Of a stretch of DNA of 64,000 nucleotides, positions 26,537 through 35,826 are shown in pieces (position 1 is the first letter of the stretch; every line of letters starts with the position of its first letter). The notes beneath the pieces were generated by a model, which was not told the origin of the DNA, ran no database searches, and worked only from the letters and a program-made list of their open reading frames with translations. The stretch comes from Lachnospiraceae bacterium (GTDB lineage Bacteria > Bacillota > Clostridia > Lachnospirales > Lachnospiraceae): NCBI GenBank assembly GCA_910574715.1, contig CAJTCH010000011.1:1-64000 (forward strand), in the 5' to 3' direction. The translations under genes were made by a program, and so were the position numbers.

Positions 26537-28462
26537 ATGAGGAATATAATAGAGTATTATTGGCGGGCACTGCAGAAGAAGCTCCCGGAGGAACAAACGT
26601 TTTATCTGTTTATCATTATGATATTCACCGGATTTTGGGGAAGACGCTGCAAAGCCGTCGGTGCAGAGAAGTTTACATATCAATATTTCTACAGAGTAGT
26701 CCAGGATATACGGATATATGACACAAAAGAAGCAGCATTCCGCCTGGGAGAGAAGATTGACTGGATATTACTGGAGACGGATGAGGAGTTAAAGGAAGCG
26801 GTACAGGCGGCATTTGAAGAGATCGGCCGTTGGCAGTCATGCCCGCAGCCGGGGACATCTAGGGACAGGGTGTGGGGTGATATCCTTCTTGATGCGGTAC
26901 TGGAATTAGCTGGAACGACTGGCGGATATATCGCAACGCCTCAGAGTATCCGGCGTCTGACCGGGGAACTGCTTGGCGGGGTTAACCCGGAGAGTATCGC
27001 GGATTTTTGCTGCGGGATCCTGGTATTTGGCGTAGATATGTGCAGAGACATTTGCAGGAAAAAGAAGAAAGAATTATCACAGATTTCTCTTTACGGGGCG
27101 GAGATGGACGCGATTCTGTGTGCGGTCGGGACGATGATGATGGAGATGTACGGGATACGCGGCCGGATAGAGCAGAAGGATATTCTGACGCCGCCGGATA
27201 AGTCGGAGATGCCACTGTATGATCTGATCATTCTGGATATGCCGCGGGGAACGAATCAGAGAGTGGTCTGCGACATAAGAGACCCGCGGCTGGCGGTTTT
27301 TGGAAGAAAGACAGTGTATGCAGACTGGATATTTATCCAGGATGTCTTGTACCATCTGAAGGACGGCGGATATGCGGTGGTATTGTGTACGACAGGGGTG
27401 TTGATCCGTGCAAATGAGAAATGGTTTCGAGAGCAGGTAATCCGGCAGGACTATCTGGAGGCTGTGATCACGCTTCCCCCCAATCTATATCCGAATACGC
27501 GTACCGGGACGGAGCTTTTAATCTTCCATAAGGGAAAGACGGGTGGACAAAAGGGGAAGATTCTCTTCGTGGATATCAGCCGGTATTATTTTCGGGAGAG
27601 GAGAAATGCATATGCAATTTCGGATGAGGGACATATAGCGGCATGCGCCTGCTACAGGAGATTTCTTTACGGAGATGAAGAAGGAGTTCGCGACAGGAAT
27701 ATAGATAATTTGGGGAAAATAAGTGTAATTCTGCGATGTGATGCACTGGATAAGCAGACTTGTTCCTGGAAACCGATTCAGTACATACACCAGGAGCAGG
27801 AGATGGTAAAGGACGGAAGTATCTGTCTCTCTGATATTGCCGATATCGTCCGGGGGGCTCAGATTGTGAAGAAGGATACACGGGACACAGGTGAGGCAGT
27901 GTATTTTCCAGACAAAAAAGCATCTGTCAGAAGGAGCGAGAAGACGCAGGATTCAGGTGGAACCGCATATTTTCTGAATATAAAAGATATTCAGGAGGGA
28001 ACAGTCAGGTACGACACAGCGGAAAGGATCAGCGGCTGCAACCCGGCGTGCAAAGATAAATACCGGATACGGGAGGACGATATTCTGCTTACATCCAAGG
28101 GAACTGCTATCAAGATGGCAATTGTGGGGCAGGATCCACCGCTTGCATTTATCAGCGGAAATATTACTTTGCTCAGGGTAAAGAGACCGGCATATGATCC
28201 TTACGTGCTGTTTCATTACCTGGATTCTGAGAAGGGCAGAATTTCTTTGGAGCAGATCCAGTCCGGGACTACCATACGGATATTAAATAATACGAATCTG
28301 ATGGCGTTAAGAGTGCCGATGTATGAGATTGAAAAAATGCAGAAGATCGGCAGCCAATTAAAGGAAAAAAGAGAGATATTTTTGAAAAAGCAGAGATCTT
28401 TGATTGAGAATTATGATACGGAGAGGAAGATTTTATTAGATTTACTGAAGGAGGAGAGGTAG
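26537..28462 (+). CDS. N6-methylase-like / HsdS-like fusion with altered catalytic motif
   Basis: About 641 aa. Residues ~120-400 resemble the HsdM/Eco57I-type N6-adenine methylase fold: the SAM region ADFCCGILVFG and a strand ending in DLIILDMPRG where active enzymes have N/D-P-P-F/Y. The change to DMPR suggests weak or absent methyl transfer. Residues ~430-640 resemble one target-recognition domain plus the coiled-coil spacer of a type I specificity subunit (LSDIADIVRGAQI, YRIREDDILLTSKGT, ending in a long helix). No HsdR is nearby; the TIR gene starts right after the stop. DNA recognition coupled to TIR signalling is inference. Confidence 0.75.
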   Translation: MRNIIEYYWRALQKKLPEEQTFYLFIIMIFTGFWGRRCKAVGAEKFTYQYFYRVVQDIRIYDTKEAAFRLGEKIDWILLETDEELKEAVQAAFEEIGRWQSCPQPGTSRDRVWGDILLDAVLELAGTTGGYIATPQSIRRLTGELLGGVNPESIADFCCGILVFGVDMCRDICRKKKKELSQISLYGAEMDAILCAVGTMMMEMYGIRGRIEQKDILTPPDKSEMPLYDLIILDMPRGTNQRVVCDIRDPRLAVFGRKTVYADWIFIQDVLYHLKDGGYAVVLCTTGVLIRANEKWFREQVIRQDYLEAVITLPPNLYPNTRTGTELLIFHKGKTGGQKGKILFVDISRYYFRERRNAYAISDEGHIAACACYRRFLYGDEEGVRDRNIDNLGKISVILRCDALDKQTCSWKPIQYIHQEQEMVKDGSICLSDIADIVRGAQIVKKDTRDTGEAVYFPDKKASVRRSEKTQDSGGTAYFLNIKDIQEGTVRYDTAERISGCNPACKDKYRIREDDILLTSKGTAIKMAIVGQDPPLAFISGNITLLRVKRPAYDPYVLFHYLDSEKGRISLEQIQSGTTIRILNNTNLMALRVPMYEIEKMQKIGSQLKEKREIFLKKQRSLIENYDTERKILLDLLKEER

Positions 28463-29233
28463 ATGGCAAGAGTATTTATCAGTTACAGTACCAGGAATCA
28501 GGAACTTGCAGAGTGTTTTATTGAGTTTATCCGGCTCGGTATGGGGGTGCCAAAGAGCGATATATTCTGTACGGCATTTCCGGAGGCGCTGCCGACGGGG
28601 GAGAATTTTATCGAGAAGATCCGGACGGAGCTGGAGAGCTGTGACGCGGTCATTTCTCTTATCACGGAAGAGTATTTGAGAAGCACCTTCTGTATCGTTG
28701 AGATGGGGATTGCATGGGGGATGAGGAAATGTTATTTTCCGTTGCTGTTTGTGCCGTATGAGCGGCTTAACAGCACTCCTCTGTGCGGTGTGCAGATGCG
28801 GTGCCTGGACAGCAGAGAGGATATCAGCACAGTGTATGATGAATTATTTGAAAGCCATGTCATAAAGGGGAGGCAGACGGCGGAATTCAACAGAAGGCTG
28901 CCGGCCTTTATAGAGCGTATGAGCGGGCTTAAGCAGGGGAATTACAGAATCGGGAGGGATAAAGACGGCTATTATACGGCGGTGATCCGCGAAGTCCGCA
29001 AGGTGAGTGATAATTATCGCTGCTATGGAATCAAGGGGCAGATTCAGGATCCGCCGGATGAAGGGGAGGCAAATAGCGACTGGATCTTTTTCTGGCGGGG
29101 AGTGTACCCGGATCTTCAGGTGGGCGACTGGGTTCGGTTCAAAGTGTCCAAGTCTGAGGTGAGACAGTTTCCAGATATCGGAAGTGCTCGCAATCTCTAT
29201 CCGTCGGAACTGGAAAAATGTTCGGGGTGTTAG
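28463..29233 (+). CDS. TIR-domain protein with C-terminal small beta domain
   Basis: 256 aa. Residues 1-~130 are a TIR domain: ARVFISYSTRN at strand A and a catalytic-type Glu in STFCIVEMGIAWG, where bacterial TIR NADases have S/C-x-x-E. Residues ~165-250 form a separate beta-rich domain (YYTAVIREVRKVSDN, VGDWVRFKVSKS). The ATG follows the methylase stop without a gap, with GGAGAGG upstream, so the two are one operon. Bacterial TIR proteins commonly deplete NAD in anti-phage systems. Part of its C-terminal coding sequence is repeated at 24880-24938. Confidence 0.85.
   Translation: MARVFISYSTRNQELAECFIEFIRLGMGVPKSDIFCTAFPEALPTGENFIEKIRTELESCDAVISLITEEYLRSTFCIVEMGIAWGMRKCYFPLLFVPYERLNSTPLCGVQMRCLDSREDISTVYDELFESHVIKGRQTAEFNRRLPAFIERMSGLKQGNYRIGRDKDGYYTAVIREVRKVSDNYRCYGIKGQIQDPPDEGEANSDWIFFWRGVYPDLQVGDWVRFKVSKSEVRQFPDIGSARNLYPSELEKCSGC
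28984..29042 (+). repeat. 59-bp direct repeat, right copy (inside TIR gene)
   Basis: Right partner of 24880-24938 with one mismatch. The two copies flank the dCTP-deaminase-like, TM, DUF1653, methylase and most of the TIR gene (about 4.1 kb). Confidence 0.85.
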
Positions 29234-29305
29234 TACGGTGCTAACTGCGCACTTTATTTTATATTTCTGTAAATCGCTGCGAAATTATTTTAGGAAGAGG
29301 TACAT

Positions 29306-30064
29306 ATGAATATTGCACTTATTTTATCCGGCGGAACCGGAACCAGGATGGGGGTCGATGTCCCCAAACAGTATATGGAAGTTGCCGGGAGACCGATCTT
29401 CACTTATTGTGTGGAGAGCTTGTTATCCCATGACAGGATTGATGCGGTACAGGTTGTGGCAGACCCATTATGGCAGAAGGAGATCTTGGGATGGTATAGG
29501 CGGCGGACTGCTCAGAAAGCAGGGGTTGATGCAGACCGGGAGGCAGGCCAAGGAAGAGAGACTGACAATATCTTGTGGGAGAAGAAGTTCAGAGGATTTT
29601 CGGCTCCGGGCGAAACCAGACAGTTATCCATTTATCATGGGTTGGAAGATATTATGGAATATGCGGATGATACGGACTATGTATTTATCCATGATGCAGC
29701 AAGACCGTTGCTTTCAGCGGAGATTATCGCAGATTGCCTGGACGGTGCGTTAGATCATGATGGCGCTATGCCGGTTCTGCCCATGAAGGATACCGTTTAT
29801 TATAGCCGGTCGGGTAATGTTGTCGACCGGTTACTTGACCGCAGTACGATATATGCGGGACAGGCGCCGGAGGTATTCTTGCTTGGCAGGTATTATGAGG
29901 CTAACAGGAGCTTATTGCCGGATCGGATTTGGGAAATCAACGGGTCGACGGAACCGGCGGTTCTGGCAGGGATGGATATTGCGATGATTCCCGGAGATGA
30001 GAAGAACTTCAAGATTACGACGATGGCGGATCTGGAGAGATTCCGGTCGATAATTGACAAATAA
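29306..30064 (+). CDS. IspD/TarI-family cytidylyltransferase
   Basis: 252 aa. The CTP-binding start LILSGGTGTRMGVDVPKQY, the FIHDAARPL motif and KDTVYY are those of 2-C-methyl-D-erythritol-4-phosphate cytidylyltransferase (IspD) and the related ribitol-5-phosphate enzyme (TarI). A charged insertion at about 65-95 is not in the short housekeeping IspD enzymes. Either isoprenoid synthesis or a CDP-activated polyol for a surface glycan is possible. The glycan surroundings favour the latter slightly, without proof. ATG 29306 follows AGGAAGAGG; a strong hairpin follows the stop. Confidence 0.82.
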   Translation: MNIALILSGGTGTRMGVDVPKQYMEVAGRPIFTYCVESLLSHDRIDAVQVVADPLWQKEILGWYRRRTAQKAGVDADREAGQGRETDNILWEKKFRGFSAPGETRQLSIYHGLEDIMEYADDTDYVFIHDAARPLLSAEIIADCLDGALDHDGAMPVLPMKDTVYYSRSGNVVDRLLDRSTIYAGQAPEVFLLGRYYEANRSLLPDRIWEINGSTEPAVLAGMDIAMIPGDEKNFKITTMADLERFRSIIDK

Positions 30065-30088
30065 CGGTACTTTTCAGGTACTGCAGGG

Positions 30089-30138
30089 AGTTCTTCTTTT
30101 TGCTCTATTAGGAACAAAAAGAAGAACTGACAACCTTT
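30089..30138. terminator. Bidirectional terminator between IspD-like and AAA genes
   Basis: A 14-bp perfect stem (30089-30102 with 30115-30128) is rich in A on one arm and T on the other, and a T run lies at 30134-30141. It serves the plus-strand gene and probably the converging minus-strand gene. Confidence 0.8.
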
Positions 30139-30140
30139 TT

Positions 30141-31730
30141 TTAAAATCTTATATTCGATAGAGTTTCAATTTTACAGGTATGTTTTTTGGTCTCTTTTGT
30201 ATAATTAATAGCAACCAAAAGAATATTTCCAGTATATCCTTTGATCCAATTAGCATACTGCCTTTCTTTAATCTGGGCAATAGCTCCTTCAGCAGATTTA
30301 TTCCATTTCAATTCCACAACCAATGCCGGGCAATCAACTCCCTTCTTAGGGAGATAGACGACATCAGCAAAACCTTTTCCAGAAGGGAGTTCCATGATTG
30401 GATTCAAATAGTATACTTTAGCACTATAATAAGCCATAAGAATAACACATGCAAGCGAATTTTCATCGTTATATTTTAGAATAGATGTCGTTTCGCTATG
30501 AATTGCAGCTACAGATTTTGCTACGGCATCTTCGTTGCATGCCCATGTGCATCGAAGAAGATCTTCTGAACGATTTAATGACTGTATTAAACCATCCCAT
30601 CCAGGGTCGTCTACTGCATTCATAAATTCTTGTATAATTTCTTGATTAGGAATAAATGCTTCGCTGGTGTTTTTATCATAAGTCAGATAGCCCAAATGAA
30701 CCAGAAGAGTAAGTACATCATCTTTCGTCTTAAACGTAGTCATATCATTTTGGAATTTTCGGGTGTTTATTTTGCACTTTCCATTTCCTATCATCATAGA
30801 AACCGCTTCTTTTAGTCCATCAAAATTCATATCTATATAAATTTTTAAGGCTTCATAGGTTTCTGTCCCTGTCCAATAACTCTGAAATTCTTTCCAAATC
30901 AACACATCAGATACTGATTTTGGATTATAGATATGGAGACCGCCTAATCGATATCCATCATACCATTTCTTCACTTCCTCGTAGTCCACCCCATGTTCTT
31001 TACATTGTTGTTGAACTTCATCTTCTGTGAATCCAAAATATTTCCCTAAATTTTTGGGAGAAATCATAGAATATTCGTCAAAAATATTAATTGCAGAATG
31101 TTCACCATACTTCTTAATTGGAAGAATTCCGGTCATATATGCCAAGTCTACATATTCAGCACCTTTGAAGAGTCCGCGTAAAAAATCCAGATATTCTTTT
31201 TGTTTTTCTTTTCGGTCTTTTGCTAATTGGAATACACAATCCCATTCATCTATAATAAAAATAAATCCATTGCCTGTTTGCACAAATATCTGTTCCAGAA
31301 CTGATTTTAGTTTCCGATTCCTCCTGGGAATAATATCTGTACATTCTGGAAAAAGCTTTATTAACTCCAGAATCACCCATTTTTCTATTTCATAAATAAA
31401 TTTATTGAGATCTTTTTTAGTTTCCAAAAAACGTTGAATATCAAGACGGATTACATTATGTTGATTCAGGTGAAGAGTAAAAGATTTATCTTTTTCGGCT
31501 GATTTTCCGGAGAATAATTTTGTAGAATCACAACCTTTACTATAATATGCAACGAGCATGTCGGCGGCCATAGATTTTCCAAAACGCCGCGGTCGGCTGA
31601 CACAAATATTTTTTTGTTTTGTATTAATAACACTATTTGTATATGAGATTAGTTCACTTTTATCTATATATATTTTTGAATTTATTGCTTCTGTAAATGC
31701 TGTATTTCCTGGATTGACATAGGTTCCCAC
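30141..31730 (-). CDS. AAA-ATPase-like / PD-(D/E)XK nuclease-domain protein, copy 1
   Basis: 529 aa of the predicted AAA-ATPase (PF09820) plus DUF1703 type. The Walker A is the family's variant RPRRFGKS (46-53) and the Walker B is FIIDEWD. At the C-terminus, GKGFADVVYLP ... ALVVELKWNK is the D...ExK core of a PD-(D/E)XK nuclease fold. The biological role is unknown; such genes are expanded in gut Clostridia and Bacteroidetes and have been discussed as mobile or defence-linked. The start is GTG at 31730 with GAGGTG upstream; the homologue at 46749 uses ATG at the same place. Close paralogue of the genes at 45169 and 50428. Confidence 0.87.
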   Translation of the reverse strand: MGTYVNPGNTAFTEAINSKIYIDKSELISYTNSVINTKQKNICVSRPRRFGKSMAADMLVAYYSKGCDSTKLFSGKSAEKDKSFTLHLNQHNVIRLDIQRFLETKKDLNKFIYEIEKWVILELIKLFPECTDIIPRRNRKLKSVLEQIFVQTGNGFIFIIDEWDCVFQLAKDRKEKQKEYLDFLRGLFKGAEYVDLAYMTGILPIKKYGEHSAINIFDEYSMISPKNLGKYFGFTEDEVQQQCKEHGVDYEEVKKWYDGYRLGGLHIYNPKSVSDVLIWKEFQSYWTGTETYEALKIYIDMNFDGLKEAVSMMIGNGKCKINTRKFQNDMTTFKTKDDVLTLLVHLGYLTYDKNTSEAFIPNQEIIQEFMNAVDDPGWDGLIQSLNRSEDLLRCTWACNEDAVAKSVAAIHSETTSILKYNDENSLACVILMAYYSAKVYYLNPIMELPSGKGFADVVYLPKKGVDCPALVVELKWNKSAEGAIAQIKERQYANWIKGYTGNILLVAINYTKETKKHTCKIETLSNIRF

Positions 31731-31888
31731 AGATTAACACCTCTTTCAGAGTATTAATAGACCGTATTTAATGTTGTAGTTCCAAATATAAAAAAACTGC
31801 ACGCCATAATCACCTAACCATAATAACTGCTACGCTTATATTATCATGGATTTTTAAACTCAACAACTATTATTTTCCTTTCCTGTAA

Positions 31889-31945
31889 AGAGCTGCCGCA
31901 TCAGATCAAGGTTTTATCTAATACAGCGTCTGGTGCGGCAGCTCT
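31889..31945. terminator. Stem-loop downstream of the 705-aa glycosyltransferase
   Basis: A perfect 12-bp stem (31889-31900 with 31934-31945), 16 bp beyond the stop of the minus-strand glycosyltransferase gene. No T run follows on either strand, so it may protect or terminate the transcript. Confidence 0.5.
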
Positions 31946-31960
31946 ATGAATTTTGGTATA

Positions 31961-34078
31961 TTAATAGCTTCCCTGGCGCAGTATCTCTTGCTTCAGCCGC
32001 AGAATTTCAAGATCATCAGGCAGGAGTGATATCAGCTGAGAATTTACGCCGTAAGCGTCGGCCCATTGTCTGTTCTCCATCAATCCATACAGCATCTGTT
32101 TTACCTGCGTACCCAGAACCTTAAATTCTTCGGAAACAGGCTGTGGAGGATTCGCAAGCTTCTCAGTTAGATACTTTGTCAGCCCGCTGACTGCAATGGA
32201 CAATTGCGGGTTAAGATGCAGGGCTTCTGTCAGAAGAGGAATGCAGCCCGCATAGTCTTCTTTCTTGATCAATTGCAGAACATTCTGAATCCGCACGGCG
32301 AATTTATACTGTGCCGGCAGAATATAACAATCCAGGTTATTCAGAATCTCATCCCGGTAAATCATCTTTGCGTCAGCGATAACACTTCCGCAGTAGCTTT
32401 CCAGCAGATCTAACAGGCGCAGCGGCTCTAACAGGCCTTGTGTAAGCTGCTTTTCCAGAAAATGCTGATGAAGTCTTTCGGCAAGAAGCGAATGGTCGGA
32501 TAATTCAGGAAAAAGCTTCTGATAGAATGCATCCATCTCAGGAAGTTCAATCTGCTGGGCCAATGATTTTGTGCAAATATTCCAATCATCGAGAGAGAGA
32601 TTTTCCAATAAAATCTTTAGCGAGAATCCGTTTCTAATGGCCATTTTCAATAATTGCGGCAGAAAATATACCGGGCAGTCTGCGGCGCAGAGCTGCCAGA
32701 ACTTATATACTTCGTTGGCGTCGGCCTGTGACTGCCGCTCGGCATAATAAGCCTTCTGAAGATTGACATAGAAGTTATCTGCAGTAAGCCGGGAGTAGCT
32801 TTCCAGAATATGTTCGGTCTGATCGGCATATATTCGTTTCCATTCTTCCAGATTCTCATACTGTGGTTGCGACTTGGCTGTATCTTCCCAGGGAATCCAT
32901 GAAAGTATCTGAGATATTACGTTCTCTTTATTCTCTGTAGAAGGTCTGTCAGCCGAATTGTTACTGGTCGGTGCTTCAATGGAATCGTTATTGGTCGATG
33001 CTTCAATGGAAGCTTTCTTGACTTCAGAAGCGAAGAATAAGCCCTTCACATAAGTTATCGCAGCCTGTGTCTCACCGCTGGAGAATGTCGAAGTAATACC
33101 GTTCTGTGTCATAGATTTCTCCGGGTGTTTCAGCAGATATTCGAGGATCTCCCTGTATTGCAGGACATACTGCAGCCCCTTTTCATATTCCTTCAGATTC
33201 CAGCAGAAGCCAACGAGCATAGCGGTCAGGTTCAGCTTGCCGACTTCCAGAAGCCGGGAAGAGCCTGACAGAGCTTCTCCTTCCTTGAGTGCAAGCTTCG
33301 TATCTCCGCTGTAGGAAATAAAGCGCGGAAGCTCGAGCTGCAGCCACATCTCCAGAGGTTCCGGATGGCTTGTCATCCGGGCAAGCTTCAGACCTTTTCT
33401 GCAGTAGCGGATCGCCGTATCATAGTCCTGTGTGCTGCCATATTCCTGAGCCGCCTGGGCATACAGATGGGCGGAGGCGGGTTCTGTTTCCAGCCTTTTT
33501 TGCAGCAGAGAAATATTGCGGTCGGATTTGGCGGATTGTGCGGTATCATTTTTTACACCGACATAGCCAAAATGATGTACAAAGGTGCCAAACTTCTTGC
33601 TTGGTTCAGGATAGGGCTTTATATTTTCATGGATTGGATAAACAAACCGTGTCTCAGACGATAATCGGCACATACGTCCTACATAGGCGTCTGCGTAAGA
33701 GCTGCCCTCCCAGTCATTATAATTGCGCTGAATATAGAACGCAGTCTGATATTGCCGGTATTCACCGCTTTTGAAGAAATGGATGATCTCATCCGTGTTC
33801 TCGAACCATTCATCATCATCGAGATAGAGGAACCATTCTCCTTTGGCGGCGCTCAATCCCACATTCCGGGCCTTGGAGAAATCATTGCACCAGGTAAATG
33901 GGATGATGTGCGAGGTATATTGCTCTGCCAGTTCGAGGGTCTCCGGGCTGCTTCCGGTGTAGACGACGATCAGTTCGCTGTCAAGCTCGCGAAGGAGCGG
34001 CTTGAGAGAGGACAGGCATCGCCCCAGAGTTGCCATTCGGTCAGAGACCAGCAGAGAGATGGTAAGTTGTATATTCAT
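31961..34078 (-). CDS. GT2 glycosyltransferase with long helical repeat region, 705 aa
   Basis: Residues 1-~230 are a GT2 domain (LTISLLVSDR, IPFTWCNDFSKARN, LYLDDDEWFEN). The remaining ~470 residues are mostly helical, with TPR-like repeats. A Ser/Thr/Asn-rich linker at about 358-385 is encoded by a 27-bp tandem duplication. The last ~55 residues (VSEEFKVLGTQVKQML ... LKQEILRQ) are shared with two other glycosyltransferases here (41999 and 53162). Paralogue of the gene at 41999. Lying next to flagellin genes, it probably glycosylates flagellin in the cytoplasm before export; this is inference from context. Confidence 0.85.
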   Translation of the reverse strand: MNIQLTISLLVSDRMATLGRCLSSLKPLLRELDSELIVVYTGSSPETLELAEQYTSHIIPFTWCNDFSKARNVGLSAAKGEWFLYLDDDEWFENTDEIIHFFKSGEYRQYQTAFYIQRNYNDWEGSSYADAYVGRMCRLSSETRFVYPIHENIKPYPEPSKKFGTFVHHFGYVGVKNDTAQSAKSDRNISLLQKRLETEPASAHLYAQAAQEYGSTQDYDTAIRYCRKGLKLARMTSHPEPLEMWLQLELPRFISYSGDTKLALKEGEALSGSSRLLEVGKLNLTAMLVGFCWNLKEYEKGLQYVLQYREILEYLLKHPEKSMTQNGITSTFSSGETQAAITYVKGLFFASEVKKASIEASTNNDSIEAPTSNNSADRPSTENKENVISQILSWIPWEDTAKSQPQYENLEEWKRIYADQTEHILESYSRLTADNFYVNLQKAYYAERQSQADANEVYKFWQLCAADCPVYFLPQLLKMAIRNGFSLKILLENLSLDDWNICTKSLAQQIELPEMDAFYQKLFPELSDHSLLAERLHQHFLEKQLTQGLLEPLRLLDLLESYCGSVIADAKMIYRDEILNNLDCYILPAQYKFAVRIQNVLQLIKKEDYAGCIPLLTEALHLNPQLSIAVSGLTKYLTEKLANPPQPVSEEFKVLGTQVKQMLYGLMENRQWADAYGVNSQLISLLPDDLEILRLKQEILRQGSY
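32955..33008. repeat. 27-bp tandem repeat, two copies, in the glycosyltransferase linker
   Basis: Two 27-bp units (32955-32981, 32982-33008) differ at a few positions and encode a nine-residue Ser/Asn/Thr-rich unit twice. The paralogue at 41999 has no such linker. Confidence 0.75.
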
Positions 34079-34158
34079 AGTGGATCTCCTTGTTGCTTAA
34101 TCATTAATTTGCCTGTCTTTATATTATATTCAGTTGTCAGAAGAATAGCAAGCTTTGA

Positions 34159-35745
34159 TTACAATTCGAATTTATACACATGCCTGTATTTCCCGCCGTT
34201 TTCGCGCAGCGCTTCATCATAGGCCCCGCAGTTCCCTGAGGCGATCAGGCTATTGCACTGTGCCAGAAGGCTGACGGCGCAGATATATTCAACTCCCAGC
34301 CGAAATCCTTCTCCTTCCTTCTTCGTCTGGTGCAGATCCATCAATAACTGTCCCGGCTCGACAACGTAACGCTCCTGATCGGTACAGGTAAGACGATCAC
34401 CGTAGTATTCCTTCATCTCACGCCAGATATCAGCGTCCTCTGTTGCCAGATAGATCCGTTCTAAGGCCCAGACCCCTGTTATCTCATCAATCTTCCGGAT
34501 AACCATATCTGCTGTTGCATGCCGGGCATGACCGGGCAGCCAGGTATTGATGTAATCCGTTCCGCGGATCAGGACGCCTAATGTATGTTCTGGATCAGGG
34601 AGAAAACACGTTTTCCGTTCATTTATATATTGCTTCACCTGATCGTTGAAGATTCCGTGTGGCCAGGAAAGTTCGTACCCCTTAGAGATTGCGTCCATAA
34701 TAAATCGCATCGTATTCATAAGATTCATGTTCGGAGACAGGGCAAGGTAGCTGCTCTTCAATACATCATCTATGGTGTAACCCTCAGGCTGTAAGAAGAA
34801 CTTATTCCAGATATCATCGTCTTCGCGGTCCGAATAGATATTCGCAGTAGAGGAAATGATCTTAAAGGCCGGGATGTATCCCTTCGCAAGCGCATATCTG
34901 GCAGCGGTAAATGCTTTGTGCCAGATGCCGTAGATCCCTTCAAGCTGGTAGCTGCCGTCGATCACAAAGAATTTCTTACCGGGGTTCTTCGTCCCGGGGC
35001 GGATCACATAGGAGAACATGAAAATCAGGGTCATGACTTCATCATAGTACATGATTCCCTTCTCATATCTGGAAATATCTTCATTGGGAGGCAGTCCGGG
35101 TATTATGTGCAAAGCATCAGGATTGCCGGGAAGTTCAGGCGCAGCGGTATCCTTGTTGACAATAGGTGTCAGGATGTTGTCTGATAAGAACTCGGCAGTC
35201 GGGAATCCTTCTATATGATCCAACATCGTGATCTGCAGATTCGGAAGCTTAGGGAGCGCGTCCAGGAAATCCGCCCATTCTGAGCCGATCAGGTAAATGC
35301 TTCTGCCATGCCACCGCGGCAGGACGCGTCTGTAGATCTCTACGGAATATTCATTCAATCCGTGCAATGCGATACAGTCGTATCGATCCAGAAAATTCAG
35401 GTCAAAATCACCGTCGTAACGATAGTAATGATTATAATAGGTTGTGACCCGTTTGATAATACTGATACAGTTGCCGTCCTGATCTAATATTGGCACGGGA
35501 ACATGATAGGGGTATGTTCTGGCAGCCTTTTCGAAAGCATCTGCAGATTTCTCCAATGCCAGGTTGGTAAGATCAAGATGGTTTTTCAGATAAAATATAT
35601 TAGCATGAACAACGGGAGACGATTCTATACGAAGCTCCAGAATATCGTTCTCGCCCAGGTCCTGAAAGAAATCCTTCAGCTCTTCATCGGTGGGGAAGGT
35701 ATCGGACTCAAATATGTAAAATTCGCCGGAAACGCTGATGATCAT
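34159..35745 (-). CDS. Unrecognised protein, possible fucosyltransferase-like GT-B enzyme, 528 aa
   Basis: Paralogue of the gene at 38125. The C-terminal half carries the shared block GVLIRGTDY ... YLATEDADIW ... CNSLIASGNCGAY. An R-G-T-D motif following a beta strand, with a later ATED and a Gly/Cys/Gly-rich end, recalls the donor-binding motifs of GT11/GT23-type fucosyltransferases, but the match is too weak to name a family. The N-terminal half is specific to this pair and has no signal peptide or TM segment. Placed between a GT2 gene and flagellin, in the same direction. A role in flagellin glycosylation is inference. Confidence 0.55.
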   Translation of the reverse strand: MIISVSGEFYIFESDTFPTDEELKDFFQDLGENDILELRIESSPVVHANIFYLKNHLDLTNLALEKSADAFEKAARTYPYHVPVPILDQDGNCISIIKRVTTYYNHYYRYDGDFDLNFLDRYDCIALHGLNEYSVEIYRRVLPRWHGRSIYLIGSEWADFLDALPKLPNLQITMLDHIEGFPTAEFLSDNILTPIVNKDTAAPELPGNPDALHIIPGLPPNEDISRYEKGIMYYDEVMTLIFMFSYVIRPGTKNPGKKFFVIDGSYQLEGIYGIWHKAFTAARYALAKGYIPAFKIISSTANIYSDREDDDIWNKFFLQPEGYTIDDVLKSSYLALSPNMNLMNTMRFIMDAISKGYELSWPHGIFNDQVKQYINERKTCFLPDPEHTLGVLIRGTDYINTWLPGHARHATADMVIRKIDEITGVWALERIYLATEDADIWREMKEYYGDRLTCTDQERYVVEPGQLLMDLHQTKKEGEGFRLGVEYICAVSLLAQCNSLIASGNCGAYDEALRENGGKYRHVYKFEL

Positions 35746-35779
35746 AAGATTATCCTCTCTTGAGTTTTAGAAAACAGAT

Positions 35780-35806
35780 AAAAAGCCTGCCAACGGCAGA
35801 CTTTTT
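35780..35806 (-). terminator. Terminator of flagellin A
   Basis: A stem of 11 paired positions with one mismatch (35780-35791 with 35795-35806, loop 3 nt) carrying A and T runs at its feet, about 20 bp beyond the flagellin stop on the minus strand. Confidence 0.8.
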
Positions 35807-35826
35807 ATCAATGAAAAATCCATTAA

